Positions 1-9,300 of a stretch of 64,000 bases of DNA are shown piece by piece. This DNA comes from Lachnospiraceae bacterium (lineage in GTDB: Bacteria > Bacillota > Clostridia > Lachnospirales > Lachnospiraceae), in NCBI GenBank assembly GCA_015056865.1, contig SVFM01000003.1, positions 1 through 64,000 on the forward strand, written 5' to 3'. How positions within the stretch are numbered: position 1 is the stretch's first letter; each line of letters begins with the position of its first letter. The notes beneath the pieces are model-generated. The model had not been told where the DNA came from. It did no database searches and was given only the letters and a program-made list of their open reading frames with translations. Made by a program: the position numbers and the translations under genes.

Positions 1-2
1 GC

Positions 3-122
3 ATTATAGGACTGTTTGAAAAATTGCTTATACTTGCCGTTGCTATACTTATCATAGGCTTTGTGCTTGGCATAGGTTGCATTGTTGCAGTACAAAAAAA
101 GTACAATAAAGGAGTATTCTAA
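3..122 (+). CDS. C-terminal fragment of a membrane protein (5' end outside window)
   Basis: An open frame enters from the left edge and ends with TAA at 120-122. The 39 visible residues form one hydrophobic helix rich in Leu, Ile, Val and Gly, followed by a short basic tail (VQKKYNKGVF). This looks like the last transmembrane segment of an integral membrane protein with a cytoplasmic C-terminus. The family cannot be recognised from this piece. It is followed by about 70 bases of AT-rich spacer with no clear terminator before the next gene. Confidence 0.55.
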   Translation: MIGLFEKLLILAVAILIIGFVLGIGCIVAVQKKYNKGVF

Positions 123-195
123 ATTCTATTTTGCCTCTAAAAGGCAATTAACTTTTACCATAATAAACAACAAAAACAATAAGGAGGACTGAGAA

Positions 196-546
196 ATGCT
201 TTTCATATGTTATCCCAAATGCTCCACCTGCCAGAAGGCTAAAAAATGGCTGGACGAGCAAGGTCTGAAATATACAGAGCGCCATATCGCACAGGACAAT
301 CCATCTTATGAGGAATTAAAGGAATGGTGTGCCCAAAGCGGACTTTCACTTAAGAAGTTTTTTAATACCAGTGGCCTGTTGTATAAGGAGATGCAGCTTA
401 AGGAAAAGCTGCAGTTCATGAGCGAGGAGGAACAGTTGAAGCTTCTGGCGACCAACGGAATGCTTGTGAAGCGTCCATTGGTCATTGATGGTGACAAGGT
501 GTTGGTTGGCTTTAAGGAAGCAGAGTGGGCGGAAAAGTTCAGTTGA
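196..546 (+). CDS. ArsC/Spx-family thioredoxin-fold protein (arsenate reductase-like)
   Basis: A 116-residue protein of the usual ArsC/Spx/YffB length, with a strong AAGGAGG site at about 181. The N-terminal strand leads into Cys9-Ser-Thr-Cys12, and a KRP motif at residues 92-94 marks the conserved cis-proline region. E. coli-type ArsC reduces arsenate with glutathione or glutaredoxin, while Spx and MgsR bind the RNA polymerase alpha subunit. A CxxC at the helix start fits Spx/YffB-like proteins better than classical ArsC. No ars genes lie nearby, so a stress-regulator or general thiol reductase role is as likely as arsenate reduction. The family is clear but the function is not. Confidence 0.8.
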   Translation: MLFICYPKCSTCQKAKKWLDEQGLKYTERHIAQDNPSYEELKEWCAQSGLSLKKFFNTSGLLYKEMQLKEKLQFMSEEEQLKLLATNGMLVKRPLVIDGDKVLVGFKEAEWAEKFS

Positions 547-568
547 TTTACAAAGTAGGGAAATAGGA

Positions 569-2056
569 ATGGAAGAGATCTGGATAAACGGAAAGGCACT
601 GCATGTGCCGACCGGGATGCTTTTGAGCAAAGTTCTGCAGGAGAATAGTGATTTTAAGATGCCTTGTTCGGGAAAAGGGCATTGTGGAAAGTGTAAGGTA
701 TCTGCTATAGGACAGTTAAGTGTACCGGATGATGTGGAGAAAGGCCTGCTTCGCCGGGAGGAACTGGATGGTGGGATAAGGCTTGCATGCCGCACCCAGA
801 TTCTGGGGCAAGCAAGGATAGAGTGGAAACAGCCGGAAGAGATACAGGTCCTTTTGGGAGAGCAGGAGGTGCCCGGAGAACATCGGATGTTTCGGACTCT
901 TGGTGCGGCTGTAGATATAGGAACTACCACCTTGGCGGGGCAATTATACGATACAAACGGGCTGGCAGCTCAGGCCGGGTGTGCCAATCCCCAGGGGGCC
1001 TTCGGTGCAGATGTGATCTCCCGCATAGAACGAAGCCTTGCAGGAGAGGGAGAACTTCTGGCAGAGGCAGTGAGGCAGGGAATAGACCAGCTCTTGACAC
1101 AGATGTGCCTGGACAGCGGCTACGATCCGGCTGAGATTGATACGGTGGTAATTACAGGGAATACAACTATGCTGTATCTCCTCACAGGAAGGGATGCGGA
1201 GTGCTTGGGGCATGCACCCTTTCAAGCGGACTGGCTGGCCGGCGAATGGTTGACCGGAGCAGATTTAGGGCTAAGCTGTGGAAGGGCAAGGATTTGGCTG
1301 CCGCCTTGTATTTCTGCCTTTGTGGGAGCAGATATTACCATGGGGCTATTGGCAGTAGATATTTTGCACGAAAAAAAGAGCAGACTTTTGGTGGATATCG
1401 GAACGAACGGCGAGATTGTATTGTGGAAGGATGGGAAACTATTGTGCGCTGCAACCGCGGCAGGACCTGCTTTTGAGGGGGCAGGCCTAAGCATGGGGAT
1501 GCAGGGCGAAAATGGTGCCATCAGCCATGTGAAGCTGCAGGATGGCTCTTTTCAGGTGGAAGTGATCGGCCAAGGGAACCCCTGTGGCATCTGTGGCAGT
1601 GGTGTGATCGATGCAGTGGCCTGTCTGCTGGACAGCGGATGTTTGGACGAGACCGGTTATTTGGAGGGAGAGGTAGTCCGGATCGGAGGCGGGGTAGCTC
1701 TTGATCAGCAGGATATTCGAAAGATTCAGCTGGCCAAGAGTGCTATATGTGCGGGAATAGAGACCCTGTTGCACAGAGAAGGACTATGCATGGACCGGCT
1801 GGATGAATTGCTGGTGGCAGGAGGATTTGGAGCCTATTTAAATCTGGATAGTGCTAGGCGGATCGGGCTTTTGCCAAAAGCCCGGGCAAGAGAGACAAAA
1901 GTCTGTGGGAATAGCGCTCTGAAAGGTGCGGCAAAGGTACTTTGCAATGCCAGAAAGAAAGAAGAGGCAAGCAGAATCGTCTTCGTGGCTAAAGTAATAA
2001 ATCTTGCCACGGATGGGTATTTTACAGAAAAATATCTGGAGAAAATGTTCTTCTGA
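569..2056 (+). CDS. 2Fe-2S/ASKHA protein (DUF4445, RamA/RACo-like corrinoid activator)
   Basis: A 495-residue protein with an N-terminal plant-type [2Fe-2S] domain (Cys33, Cys39, Cys42, Cys74), a linker, and a large DUF4445 ASKHA ATPase module. Two actin-like phosphate motifs are visible (VDIGTTTLAG at 115-124 and a later LLVDIGTNGE). Proteins with this architecture use ATP to reductively reactivate Co(II) corrinoid proteins in methyltransferase systems. No corrinoid protein or methyltransferase is present in this window, so the partner is unknown. I chose ATG 569 because it begins the ferredoxin-like fold; an upstream extension would overlap the preceding gene in another frame. Confidence 0.82.
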   Translation: MEEIWINGKALHVPTGMLLSKVLQENSDFKMPCSGKGHCGKCKVSAIGQLSVPDDVEKGLLRREELDGGIRLACRTQILGQARIEWKQPEEIQVLLGEQEVPGEHRMFRTLGAAVDIGTTTLAGQLYDTNGLAAQAGCANPQGAFGADVISRIERSLAGEGELLAEAVRQGIDQLLTQMCLDSGYDPAEIDTVVITGNTTMLYLLTGRDAECLGHAPFQADWLAGEWLTGADLGLSCGRARIWLPPCISAFVGADITMGLLAVDILHEKKSRLLVDIGTNGEIVLWKDGKLLCAATAAGPAFEGAGLSMGMQGENGAISHVKLQDGSFQVEVIGQGNPCGICGSGVIDAVACLLDSGCLDETGYLEGEVVRIGGGVALDQQDIRKIQLAKSAICAGIETLLHREGLCMDRLDELLVAGGFGAYLNLDSARRIGLLPKARARETKVCGNSALKGAAKVLCNARKKEEASRIVFVAKVINLATDGYFTEKYLEKMFF

Positions 2057-2109
2057 GCAATTGTCTGTGGTGTGATATTTTGTTATAATTGGTCAACAAG
2101 GAGAGTTTT

Positions 2110-2841
2110 ATGGAAGAGCAATATATTAGAACAGCGATGCTGTTGGGAGAGAACGGTATCCGCAATTTACTTCAGAAAAGAGTCGCCATCTTTGGGCTTG
2201 GGGGTGTAGGCGGATATGTGGCAGAGGCATTGGCCAGAAGCGGTGTGGGAGCACTTGATCTGATCGATCATGATACGGTGTCACTGTCCAATCTGAACCG
2301 TCAGCTTATAGCAGATTACCATAGTATAGGCCAGCAAAAAACAGAGGCAATGGAAAGGCGCATTCGCACCTTTCGCAAGGACTGTGAGATCCGCCGGTAT
2401 GATGAATTTTATTTACCGGAGAAGGCATTAGAATTTCCTTTTGAGGAATATGATTATGTAGTGGATGCCATCGATACAGTAACCGCAAAAATCGATCTGG
2501 CTGTGCGCATGGAACAAATGGGGATCCCATTGATCAGCAGCATGGGAACCGGAAATAAGCTGCAACCGGCCATGCTGGAGGTGACGGATATTTACAAGAC
2601 AAGTGTTTGTCCTTTGGCCAAGGTAATGCGCAGAGAACTGCGGGCCAGAGGCGTAAAAAAATTGAAAGTAGTCTATTCCCGGGAACAGCCCATCGTGCCT
2701 TTGGACTTGTGTGAAGACAACAAGTCAGGGCGCCGGGCAGTGCCGGGCAGTACCGCTTTTGTACCGACTGCGGCGGGACTTTTGATTGCCGCAGAAGTGG
2801 TGAGAGACCTGTGTGGTTTGGAGGCTAGAAATGATATTTAA
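2110..2841 (+). CDS. tcdA: tRNA threonylcarbamoyladenosine dehydratase
   Basis: A 243-residue E1-like (ThiF/MoeB superfamily) enzyme. Family members use ATP to cyclise t6A37 of ANN-decoding tRNAs to ct6A. The N-terminus (EQYIRTAMLLG) resembles TcdA/CsdL, and it is followed by the nucleotide-binding GLGGVGG at residues 29-35, the VDAIDT segment, and the KTSVCPLAK segment with a conserved Cys. The length matches the family. AAGGAGAG at 2098-2105 fits ATG 2110. The last 11 bases overlap the next gene, suggesting translational coupling. Confidence 0.88.
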   Translation: MEEQYIRTAMLLGENGIRNLLQKRVAIFGLGGVGGYVAEALARSGVGALDLIDHDTVSLSNLNRQLIADYHSIGQQKTEAMERRIRTFRKDCEIRRYDEFYLPEKALEFPFEEYDYVVDAIDTVTAKIDLAVRMEQMGIPLISSMGTGNKLQPAMLEVTDIYKTSVCPLAKVMRRELRARGVKKLKVVYSREQPIVPLDLCEDNKSGRRAVPGSTAFVPTAAGLLIAAEVVRDLCGLEARNDI

Positions 2842-3811
2842 GTGTAAAAATTGCGGGGGAAATGCAGTTTATGAGCCTTCCAGAGGAAAGATGTATTGCC
2901 CCTACTGCGATAGTCTGGATAGTGAAGAAAAACAGTGTGAGCAACAGGGGGTAAGTGTGTGCGTGAACTGCGGTGGTGAGCTACAGATCGGTGATTATAC
3001 CTCTGCCAGTCAGTGCCCCTATTGCAACAGTTATATCATATTTGACGAACGGGTTCAGGGCGAGTATACGCCCCATCTGATACTGCCCTTTAAAGTGACG
3101 AAAGAAGCGGTAAAGAAGATGCTGCGGGATAAGTTCAAGTCCAGTGTTTTTGCGCCTTTAGACTTTTTTTCGGATGCCAAGCTGGATAGTATGCAGGGGA
3201 TGTATGTGCCTTTTTGGCTCTATGACTATCAGGCCAAGGGATACTATGACGGAGAGTGCACCAAAGTGCGCACATGGGTAGCAGGAGACAAACAGTATAC
3301 CGAGACATCAGTTTATCATGTGGTCCGGGAGATGGATGCGGCTTTTGACAAGGTGCCGGTGGATGCCTGCGAGGGGATGCCGGACAGTACCATGGACCTG
3401 ATGGAACCTTATGATTATAAGGCATTAGAGGCGTTTCGCGCGGAGTATATGTCGGGGTTTTATGGAGAGCGCTACAATCAGAATGCGGATGACATGGAAC
3501 ACAGGGCCAGGACAAGGGTGAATCAGGATGCATCTTCCATGCTACATAGCAGTATCAGCGGCTATACCAGCAAGAGAGCAAACAGGGATGGTGTGGAACT
3601 GAGCCGCACAGAGGCCAATTATGCATTGTTTCCGGTGTGGGTGTACAACTATAAATATAAGGACCGGGATTATAGATTTCACGTGAACGGTCAGACCGGC
3701 AAGATCGTGGGAAAAGTACCTATTTTGCCGGGAAAAGTAGTGGGCTATGGTGCCACCGTTTTTGGTTTGATCTTTTCCATTATGTTGATGCTGCGTTTTT
3801 TGATATTCTGA
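2831..3811 (+). CDS. Double zinc-ribbon protein with C-terminal membrane anchor
   Basis: A 326-residue protein with two N-terminal zinc ribbons (Cys5/Cys8/Cys23/Cys26 and Cys44/Cys47/Cys62/Cys65), a long soluble region rich in Tyr and Trp, and one hydrophobic segment at about 302-325. Similar proteins are common and uncharacterised in clostridia, where they often sit next to TPM-domain proteins, as here. The start overlaps tcdA by 11 bases and the TPM gene follows after 18 bases, so all three are probably co-transcribed. The role is unknown; a membrane-associated scaffold or sensor is only a guess. Confidence 0.7.
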   Translation: MIFKCKNCGGNAVYEPSRGKMYCPYCDSLDSEEKQCEQQGVSVCVNCGGELQIGDYTSASQCPYCNSYIIFDERVQGEYTPHLILPFKVTKEAVKKMLRDKFKSSVFAPLDFFSDAKLDSMQGMYVPFWLYDYQAKGYYDGECTKVRTWVAGDKQYTETSVYHVVREMDAAFDKVPVDACEGMPDSTMDLMEPYDYKALEAFRAEYMSGFYGERYNQNADDMEHRARTRVNQDASSMLHSSISGYTSKRANRDGVELSRTEANYALFPVWVYNYKYKDRDYRFHVNGQTGKIVGKVPILPGKVVGYGATVFGLIFSIMLMLRFLIF

Positions 3812-3829
3812 GAATAAGGGTGTCGGGAT

Positions 3830-4732
3830 ATGAAACAATATTTTAAGTATTTTGGGATTTTTTATATACTATTTGCGGTACTTTTGGTAATCACCGGCGT
3901 AGTGTGGGTGTTTCGCACGGTGTCTTGGGAGAATCCGCTTCAGGAGAGGCAGAACAACCTTTGTTCCCAGGAAAGAGTCTTTGACTATGCGGATGTATTG
4001 ACCACCCAAGAAGAAAATGCACTGCGGAAGCAGATTGCTGAGGCAGAAAAAAAGATTGCCTGTGATCTGGTGCTGGTGACCCTAAAGGAATCGGTGTTAG
4101 GTAAGTACGGTTATCTGGAAAATACAGACACCAACTGGGAGAAGGCCATAGAGCGGTATGCAGATGATTTTTTTGAGCAAAATCAGTATGGATACGATGA
4201 AGTCTACGGTGATGGTGCGATCCTCATAGACAACTGGTATGAGGGGGAAATGGGCAGTCATTTTGGCACCTATGGCGCGGTGTATGAGACCTATTCTGTG
4301 GGCATGATAGAGGATTTATTGGATGATGTTTATTTTCGGATTGATGGGAGTCCCTACCAGGCATATAAAGCTTACATAGAGCATGTGCAGGAGAAAATGA
4401 GCCCTAGCAGCAATTCTAGGCCCTCTATAAGTGTTGCTGCCTGCTTTATGATCGGTCTCATACCTGCCTTGATCTATATTGTGATTCATCTGAAAAACAA
4501 GGAAGGAAAAAAGACAACAAACCTGAATACCTATATAGATAATGAGATAGGCGGAGCACCTAGATTTGTGGTACAGAGGGATGACCTGGTGAATCAATAT
4601 ATAACCAGCCGCAGGATTCCTAGAAATTCAGGTTCCGGTGTGGGAGCCGGAGGACGTGCGGTTGGTGGGCGTGGAGGAAGTCATAGAAACAGCAGCGGAC
4701 GTGTCAGCGGTGGCGGAAGTCGAAGACGATAA
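3830..4732 (+). CDS. TPM-domain membrane protein
   Basis: A 300-residue protein with a hydrophobic N-terminal helix (about 8-28), then a TPM/YgcG-like domain starting near VFDYADVLTTQEENALRKQI, a second membrane helix at about 199-221, and a 40-residue tail of Gly, Ser and Arg. TPM domains occur in envelope proteins such as YgcG and in a plant thylakoid phosphatase involved in photosystem II repair. A phosphatase activity here is not shown. The domain would be extracytoplasmic between the two helices, with the Gly/Arg tail inside. It follows the zinc-ribbon gene closely and probably belongs to the same operon. Confidence 0.75.
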   Translation: MKQYFKYFGIFYILFAVLLVITGVVWVFRTVSWENPLQERQNNLCSQERVFDYADVLTTQEENALRKQIAEAEKKIACDLVLVTLKESVLGKYGYLENTDTNWEKAIERYADDFFEQNQYGYDEVYGDGAILIDNWYEGEMGSHFGTYGAVYETYSVGMIEDLLDDVYFRIDGSPYQAYKAYIEHVQEKMSPSSNSRPSISVAACFMIGLIPALIYIVIHLKNKEGKKTTNLNTYIDNEIGGAPRFVVQRDDLVNQYITSRRIPRNSGSGVGAGGRAVGGRGGSHRNSSGRVSGGGSRRR

Positions 4733-4810
4733 GCTGGTATACAGCAAAGAGTAAAAAATAAGAAAGTGGGGATAGTAGTATCATAATGAAGCGGCAGGAG
4801 GAGCGTAAGT

Positions 4811-6289
4811 ATGATACAGCAGTGGAAACCCACGGAAAAACCGGATTCTCTGGAAATCAGGGAACGGATGAAAAAAATAAAGGAAAAGTGGATACAGTTG
4901 CAGCGACAGATGAGGGAAAACGGTCAGCCGGTGATCGTTTTGATAGAAGGCTGGGGGGCAGCAGGGAAAGGAAGTGCCATCGGCAGTCTGATCCGGGAGA
5001 TCGATCCCAGATTCTTTCAAGTGGTATCCATGGCAGGGCCTACGGAGGAAGAACAACGCAGGCCTTTTTTGTACCGCTATTTTGTGCGAATTCCGGAAGC
5101 TGGGAAATTTGTATTTTATGACTCTGGGTGGGGGGATGAATTGACAAAGTCCTATGCAAAAAAGGAGATTTCCCAGGCAGAATATGAGTTACGCTTAAAG
5201 AGTATTGAGAGATTTGAAAGACAGCTTTCGGACAATGGCTATAAGGTGCTAAAGTTTTTCTTTCATATTTCACAGAAGGAGCAGAAAAAGCGCTTGGACG
5301 AGCTGGCCGCAGATCCGGATACCTGCTGGAGAGTCAGTGAATATGACAGGTGGCAAAACAAGCATTATGAGAAATGCCTGGAGCTTTTTGATGATTATCT
5401 AAAGGTTACGGATTTTCAAGAGATTCCCTGGCGGATCGTGGATGCAAAGGATAAAAAGTGGGCTCTTTTGCAATTGTTGGAAGGAATCTGTGCAGGTATA
5501 GAGGAAGCACCGAAGAAGCCAGGTGGATCCATGCTTGAAAATGAATTTGAAATACAGGAGATGCTTCCCCTTTCCCAGGTGTATCTGAATAAGAGTGTTT
5601 CTGAGCAGGAATACAAGGAGGAACTGGAAAAGCTGCAGGACAGGCTGAAAAAGTTACATTATAAACTGTATCGGGAGAAAATACCGGTCATTCTTGTTTT
5701 TGAGGGCTGGGATGGGGCCGGAAAGGGAGGTATTATTAAACGATTGGCCGGCGGTTTGGATCCCAGGGGATATGAGGTGCATCCTATAGCGGCACCGGAG
5801 CCGGGAGAAAAATTCAGACATTATCTGTGGCGCTTTTGGAAACGCTTGCCAAAGACCGGACATGTGGCAATTTTTGACAGGTCCTGGTACGGCAGAGTAA
5901 TGGTTGAGCGGATAGAGGGATTTTGCAGTGCAGAGGATTGGAACAGGGCCTATCAGGAAATCAATGAATTTGAATCGGAGCTTTTCAGATGGGGGGCTGT
6001 GATCATAAAATTTTGGGTGCAGATTGATAAGGAGACGCAGTTGATACGTTTTCAAGAGAGAGAGAATACTCCGGAAAAGCGTTGGAAAATCACCCCGGAG
6101 GATTGGAGAAACCGTGAAAAATGGGATCAGTATGAAGAAGCGGTGGATGAAATGCTGCAAAAAACCGGCACAGAATATGCACCATGGCATATTTTAGAAT
6201 CAGTAGACAAAAGGTATGGCAGATTGAAGGCACTGCGTATTGTGACGGAGACTTTGGAAAACGTATTAAAAAAACAGATTAATAAATAA
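4811..6289 (+). CDS. pap: Polyphosphate:AMP phosphotransferase (tandem PPK2 domains)
   Basis: A 492-residue protein made of two PPK2-type kinase domains, the layout of class II PPK2 (PAP), which transfers phosphate from polyphosphate to AMP to give ADP. The first domain has a Walker A at about 46-55 (EGWGAAGKGS) but a degenerate lid/Walker B region (FYDSGWGDE). The second has EGWDGAGKGG at about 298-307 and the canonical FDRSWYGRV, so it is probably the catalytic half, as in known PAPs. A GGAGGAG site precedes ATG 4811. A VTC-type polyphosphate polymerase candidate lies at 26.7 kb. Confidence 0.9.
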   Translation: MIQQWKPTEKPDSLEIRERMKKIKEKWIQLQRQMRENGQPVIVLIEGWGAAGKGSAIGSLIREIDPRFFQVVSMAGPTEEEQRRPFLYRYFVRIPEAGKFVFYDSGWGDELTKSYAKKEISQAEYELRLKSIERFERQLSDNGYKVLKFFFHISQKEQKKRLDELAADPDTCWRVSEYDRWQNKHYEKCLELFDDYLKVTDFQEIPWRIVDAKDKKWALLQLLEGICAGIEEAPKKPGGSMLENEFEIQEMLPLSQVYLNKSVSEQEYKEELEKLQDRLKKLHYKLYREKIPVILVFEGWDGAGKGGIIKRLAGGLDPRGYEVHPIAAPEPGEKFRHYLWRFWKRLPKTGHVAIFDRSWYGRVMVERIEGFCSAEDWNRAYQEINEFESELFRWGAVIIKFWVQIDKETQLIRFQERENTPEKRWKITPEDWRNREKWDQYEEAVDEMLQKTGTEYAPWHILESVDKRYGRLKALRIVTETLENVLKKQINK

Positions 6290-6374
6290 TTTTACAACGG
6301 GCGTATTCTATTCTGTTTCTCCCATGATCGGATTGCTATGATGGATATTGTAAACCGAAGATGGGGAGAAAGGT

Positions 6375-6713
6375 ATGAGCACAATAAGAAAAAGTACCAA
6401 TGTTGAAATTGGAAAACGACTTCGTGAGGCCAGACATAATTTGAGAGGAAAGCAGACAGAGTTTGCCTGTGCTCTGGATGTGACAGAAGAGCATTACAGA
6501 AAATATGAGTCCGGTGCCACCGGGCTGTCTGCGGAGAAATTGTTGATACTTTTTGAAAAGTATGGTATTGATCCGACGTATCTGGTTACCGGCAAGAACT
6601 CAGATGAGTTCAATCTGGATAGGTATATTTCCAGTTGCAATAAGGAGCAGCGGGATCAGTTCATTGACCGGGTTCTGGCTTATATGAATCGGTTGTTGAA
6701 AGATATGCGGTAA
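6375..6713 (+). CDS. XRE-family helix-turn-helix regulator
   Basis: A 112-residue protein with a Cro/CI-type HTH at about residues 10-65 (IGKRLREARHNL, then KQTEFACALDVTEEHYRKYESG). The C-terminal part is a short acidic and basic helix that could dimerise. It lacks a larger sensor domain, which is typical of stand-alone XRE proteins in clostridia. The gene is followed by the aldolase gene on the same strand, but a TATAAT-like box at 6759-6764 suggests separate transcription. The target is unknown. Confidence 0.8.
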   Translation: MSTIRKSTNVEIGKRLREARHNLRGKQTEFACALDVTEEHYRKYESGATGLSAEKLLILFEKYGIDPTYLVTGKNSDEFNLDRYISSCNKEQRDQFIDRVLAYMNRLLKDMR

Positions 6714-6809
6714 TAGATTCTGCTGAAAAAATATATGTTCAAATAGGACAAAATAGAGTATAATATAGTTATAGTAACAATGAACAACAGCAGATATGGA
6801 GAATGGAGT

Positions 6810-7463
6810 ATGAGGTTTTTTATTGACACAGCCAACATTGATGAGATAAAAAAAGCAAATGATATGGGAGTAATATGTGGCGTTACCACAAATCCTTCCT
6901 TGATCGCCAAAGAGGGAAGAGATTTTAACCAGGTGATCGCAGAGATTGCCTCTATTGTAGATGGCCCCATCAGCGGCGAGGTAAAAGCTACTACTGAGGA
7001 CGCGGAGACCATGATCAAAGAGGGCAGGGAAATCGCAGCGATCCATCCCAATATGGTGGTAAAGATCCCTATGACAGCGGAAGGTTTGAAGGCCTGCAAG
7101 AAGCTGACCGAGGAGGGGATCAAGACTAATGTGACTCTGATATTTACTGCAAATCAGGCCCTTTTGGCAGCCAGAGCCGGGGCAACTTATGTATCCCCCT
7201 TCCTGGGAAGATTGGATGATATCAGTACCAGAGGTGTGGATCTTATCAGAGAGATTTCTGATATCTTTGCAGTGACGGATCTGGACACCCAGATCATTGC
7301 AGCAAGTGTGCGCAATCCTGTTCATGTGACAGATTGTGCTCTGGCAGGTGCAGACATTGCAACTGTACCCTACAAAGTGATCATGCAGATGTTGCAGCAT
7401 CCTTTGACGGATGCGGGCATTGATAAATTCAAGGCGGACTACAGAGCAGTATTTGGAGAGTAA
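6810..7463 (+). CDS. fsa: Transaldolase / fructose-6-phosphate aldolase family
   Basis: A 217-residue class I aldolase of the small TalC/FSA type. It starts with the family N-terminus [16 protein letters not shown] and carries the Schiff-base lysine in VVKIPMT (Lys85). Members either interconvert pentose-phosphate sugars (transaldolase) or cleave fructose 6-phosphate, and sequence reading alone does not decide between them. The length matches the family. I chose ATG 6810 over the ATG at 6780 because the protein fold begins there and GGAG precedes it. A TATAAT box lies at 6759-6764. Confidence 0.9.
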   Translation: MRFFIDTANIDEIKKANDMGVICGVTTNPSLIAKEGRDFNQVIAEIASIVDGPISGEVKATTEDAETMIKEGREIAAIHPNMVVKIPMTAEGLKACKKLTEEGIKTNVTLIFTANQALLAARAGATYVSPFLGRLDDISTRGVDLIREISDIFAVTDLDTQIIAASVRNPVHVTDCALAGADIATVPYKVIMQMLQHPLTDAGIDKFKADYRAVFGE

Positions 7464-7482
7464 TTTCCGTGAGGTAATCGGT

Positions 7483-8658
7483 ATGGCTGATACGATCATT
7501 GGTTATGTAAAACAGTACGGTGATTATACTTTTAAGGAAAAACCAATGAATGACGTGGACAGCTTGGTGTTATGTCAGTTTGCTTATCTGAAATTTGACG
7601 GGATGGTTCCCGGGGTCCTGCAGGATCGGACATTTGTGTCCATCAGGCGGGTGGCTGCACATGCTGATTACGAGCATTTATATGCGGATACAAGATACGA
7701 AAAGAGCAACCGGGCTCTTTTTGAAGCCATGCTGCGTAGCAGGCGTTTTTCCAGACTAAAAATGAACTATTATGTCAATATTGTGGAGCCGGCGAAGGAG
7801 ACACAGTTTTCTGCCATCACCTTTTTGTTGGAGGATGGAACCATATATCTGGCCTACCGGGGAACAGACGAGACCATTGTGGGTTGGAAGGAAGATTTTA
7901 ATATGGCATATCTTTTTCCCATACCGGGACAGACCTATAGTCTGAAGTATCTGGAGGTAGTGGCCGGTAAAGTGTCAGGTTCCTTTTATGTGGGTGGACA
8001 TTCTAAGGGTGGGAATTTGGCCATTTGTGCGGCAATGCAGTGTGCGGCGGAGATACAGGAACGGATCATAAAGATTTACAATATGGACGGCCCCGGTTTT
8101 CGCCCGGAGGTATTGAAACAGTTTGATTATGAGAAAATTGCGGGCAGGATTGTGAAAATACTGCCCCATTCTTCTTTGATTGGAATGATCTTTGAGACAG
8201 ACACCAGATACCATGTGGTGGAGAGTAAAGGCTTTGGTTTGCTGCAGCACGATCCCTATACCTGGTTGGTCAAAGACGGTGGATTTGTCTATGCCAAGGA
8301 TCTTTATCGAAGCAGTAAATTTACAAACAGCACGATTAATGAGTGGGTATTGTCTCTTGATGAAGAGCACCTGAAAACTTTTGTGAATACGGTGTTTCAA
8401 GTGCTTTCTGCATCTCAGGCCAAAGATTTGATTGAATTTACTGCAGACTGGCGCAAGAGCATGAATGGGGTGATCGCTGCTCTGCGAGAAGTGGATGATG
8501 AAACAAAGAAGATTTTGAAAGATATGATAAAGGCCCTTGCGGTTCTTGGAAGAAAACGTCTCATAAATACACAGTTAAAAGGCGTTGGCGCCGAAAGCAC
8601 GAAGCAAAAGATCTCCTCGGGCAGCACCGGAAGGAGAAGTATGAAAAAAAGGGAGTAG
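7483..8658 (+). CDS. DUF2974 (Mbeg1-like) alpha/beta-hydrolase
   Basis: A 391-residue cytosolic protein with a lipase-like core. The nucleophile elbow is GHSKGG with Ser174, preceded by the TIYLAYRGTDETIVGWKEDF segment typical of the class 3 lipase/Mbeg1-like group. No signal peptide is visible, so any substrate is intracellular. Activity in this family is poorly defined. A GTGAGG precedes ATG 7483. The last 84 bases overlap the 3' end of the convergent amidotransferase gene, so the basic C-terminal tail (GRRSMKKRE) is encoded opposite that enzyme. Confidence 0.8.
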   Translation: MADTIIGYVKQYGDYTFKEKPMNDVDSLVLCQFAYLKFDGMVPGVLQDRTFVSIRRVAAHADYEHLYADTRYEKSNRALFEAMLRSRRFSRLKMNYYVNIVEPAKETQFSAITFLLEDGTIYLAYRGTDETIVGWKEDFNMAYLFPIPGQTYSLKYLEVVAGKVSGSFYVGGHSKGGNLAICAAMQCAAEIQERIIKIYNMDGPGFRPEVLKQFDYEKIAGRIVKILPHSSLIGMIFETDTRYHVVESKGFGLLQHDPYTWLVKDGGFVYAKDLYRSSKFTNSTINEWVLSLDEEHLKTFVNTVFQVLSASQAKDLIEFTADWRKSMNGVIAALREVDDETKKILKDMIKALAVLGRKRLINTQLKGVGAESTKQKISSGSTGRRSMKKRE

Positions 8659-9228
8659 TCTTTCCGGATGCCACTGCACCCCTAAAATAGGCAGTTTCTC
8701 ATGTGCCACTGCCTCAGGGATGCCATCAAAGGCCGTTTGGATAATGCGTAGGTTTTTGCCTGTCTTTTTAATACATTGGTGATGTGCACTGTTTACCACT
8801 GCAGAGTCACCGTAAATAGCATGGAGGATAGATTGAGGGGGGATGACAGTTTCATGAAAACGGTCTCCCTGATTGTATGCGTGTTTTTCGGCTTCGGGCA
8901 TGTGTTGTACCAGAGTGCCGCCAAAATAAACATTGATGATCTGCAAGCCTTTACAGATGCCCAGGATGGGTATTTGTGCATTGACGGCATATTCCATGGC
9001 CTGCAGCTGCAAAATATCCAGTTCTGTATCAATTTGATGAGAACCGGTATTTTTTTGTCCGAAAAAGGCAGGGGTGATATCACCGCCACCGGGTATAAGC
9101 AGGGCCCGGCAGTGAGAAATTTCCCCAATAGAGAGGGTAGTCAGAAAAGGAATATGAAGGTATTTCAGGGCTTTCTCATAGTTGCCTGTTTTGGCGGAAC
9201 GTCCAACGATTGCAATGGGATCTTTCAT
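8575..9228 (-). CDS. Class I glutamine amidotransferase-like (peptidase C26) hydrolase
   Basis: A 217-residue protein of the gamma-glutamyl-gamma-aminobutyrate hydrolase (PuuD-like) family. It has LLIPGGGDI, the nucleophile in ILGICKG (Cys92) and the His-Glu pair in WHPE (His187, Glu189), so the triad looks intact. Family members cleave gamma-glutamyl amides, including gamma-Glu-GABA and gamma-Glu-Glu. It is slightly shorter than PuuD. No putrescine genes are nearby, so the substrate is open. It is convergent with, and overlaps, the DUF2974 gene. Confidence 0.85.
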   Translation of the reverse strand: MKDPIAIVGRSAKTGNYEKALKYLHIPFLTTLSIGEISHCRALLIPGGGDITPAFFGQKNTGSHQIDTELDILQLQAMEYAVNAQIPILGICKGLQIINVYFGGTLVQHMPEAEKHAYNQGDRFHETVIPPQSILHAIYGDSAVVNSAHHQCIKKTGKNLRIIQTAFDGIPEAVAHEKLPILGVQWHPERLLPFFHTSPSGAARGDLLLRAFGANAF

Positions 9229-9270
9229 TCAATAGGTTCCCGGCAGTTATATTTTCTTAGCAATATATGC

Positions 9271-9300
9271 TTGAAGGGCATGATTGTTTCATTGTATAAT
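9271..9300 (+). promoter_or_regulatory. Sigma-A-type promoter for the MFS-GH2 gene
   Basis: TTGAAG (9271-9276) and a perfect TATAAT (9295-9300) are separated by 18 bases and lie about 49 bases before the start codon. Seen by eye only. Confidence 0.5.
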
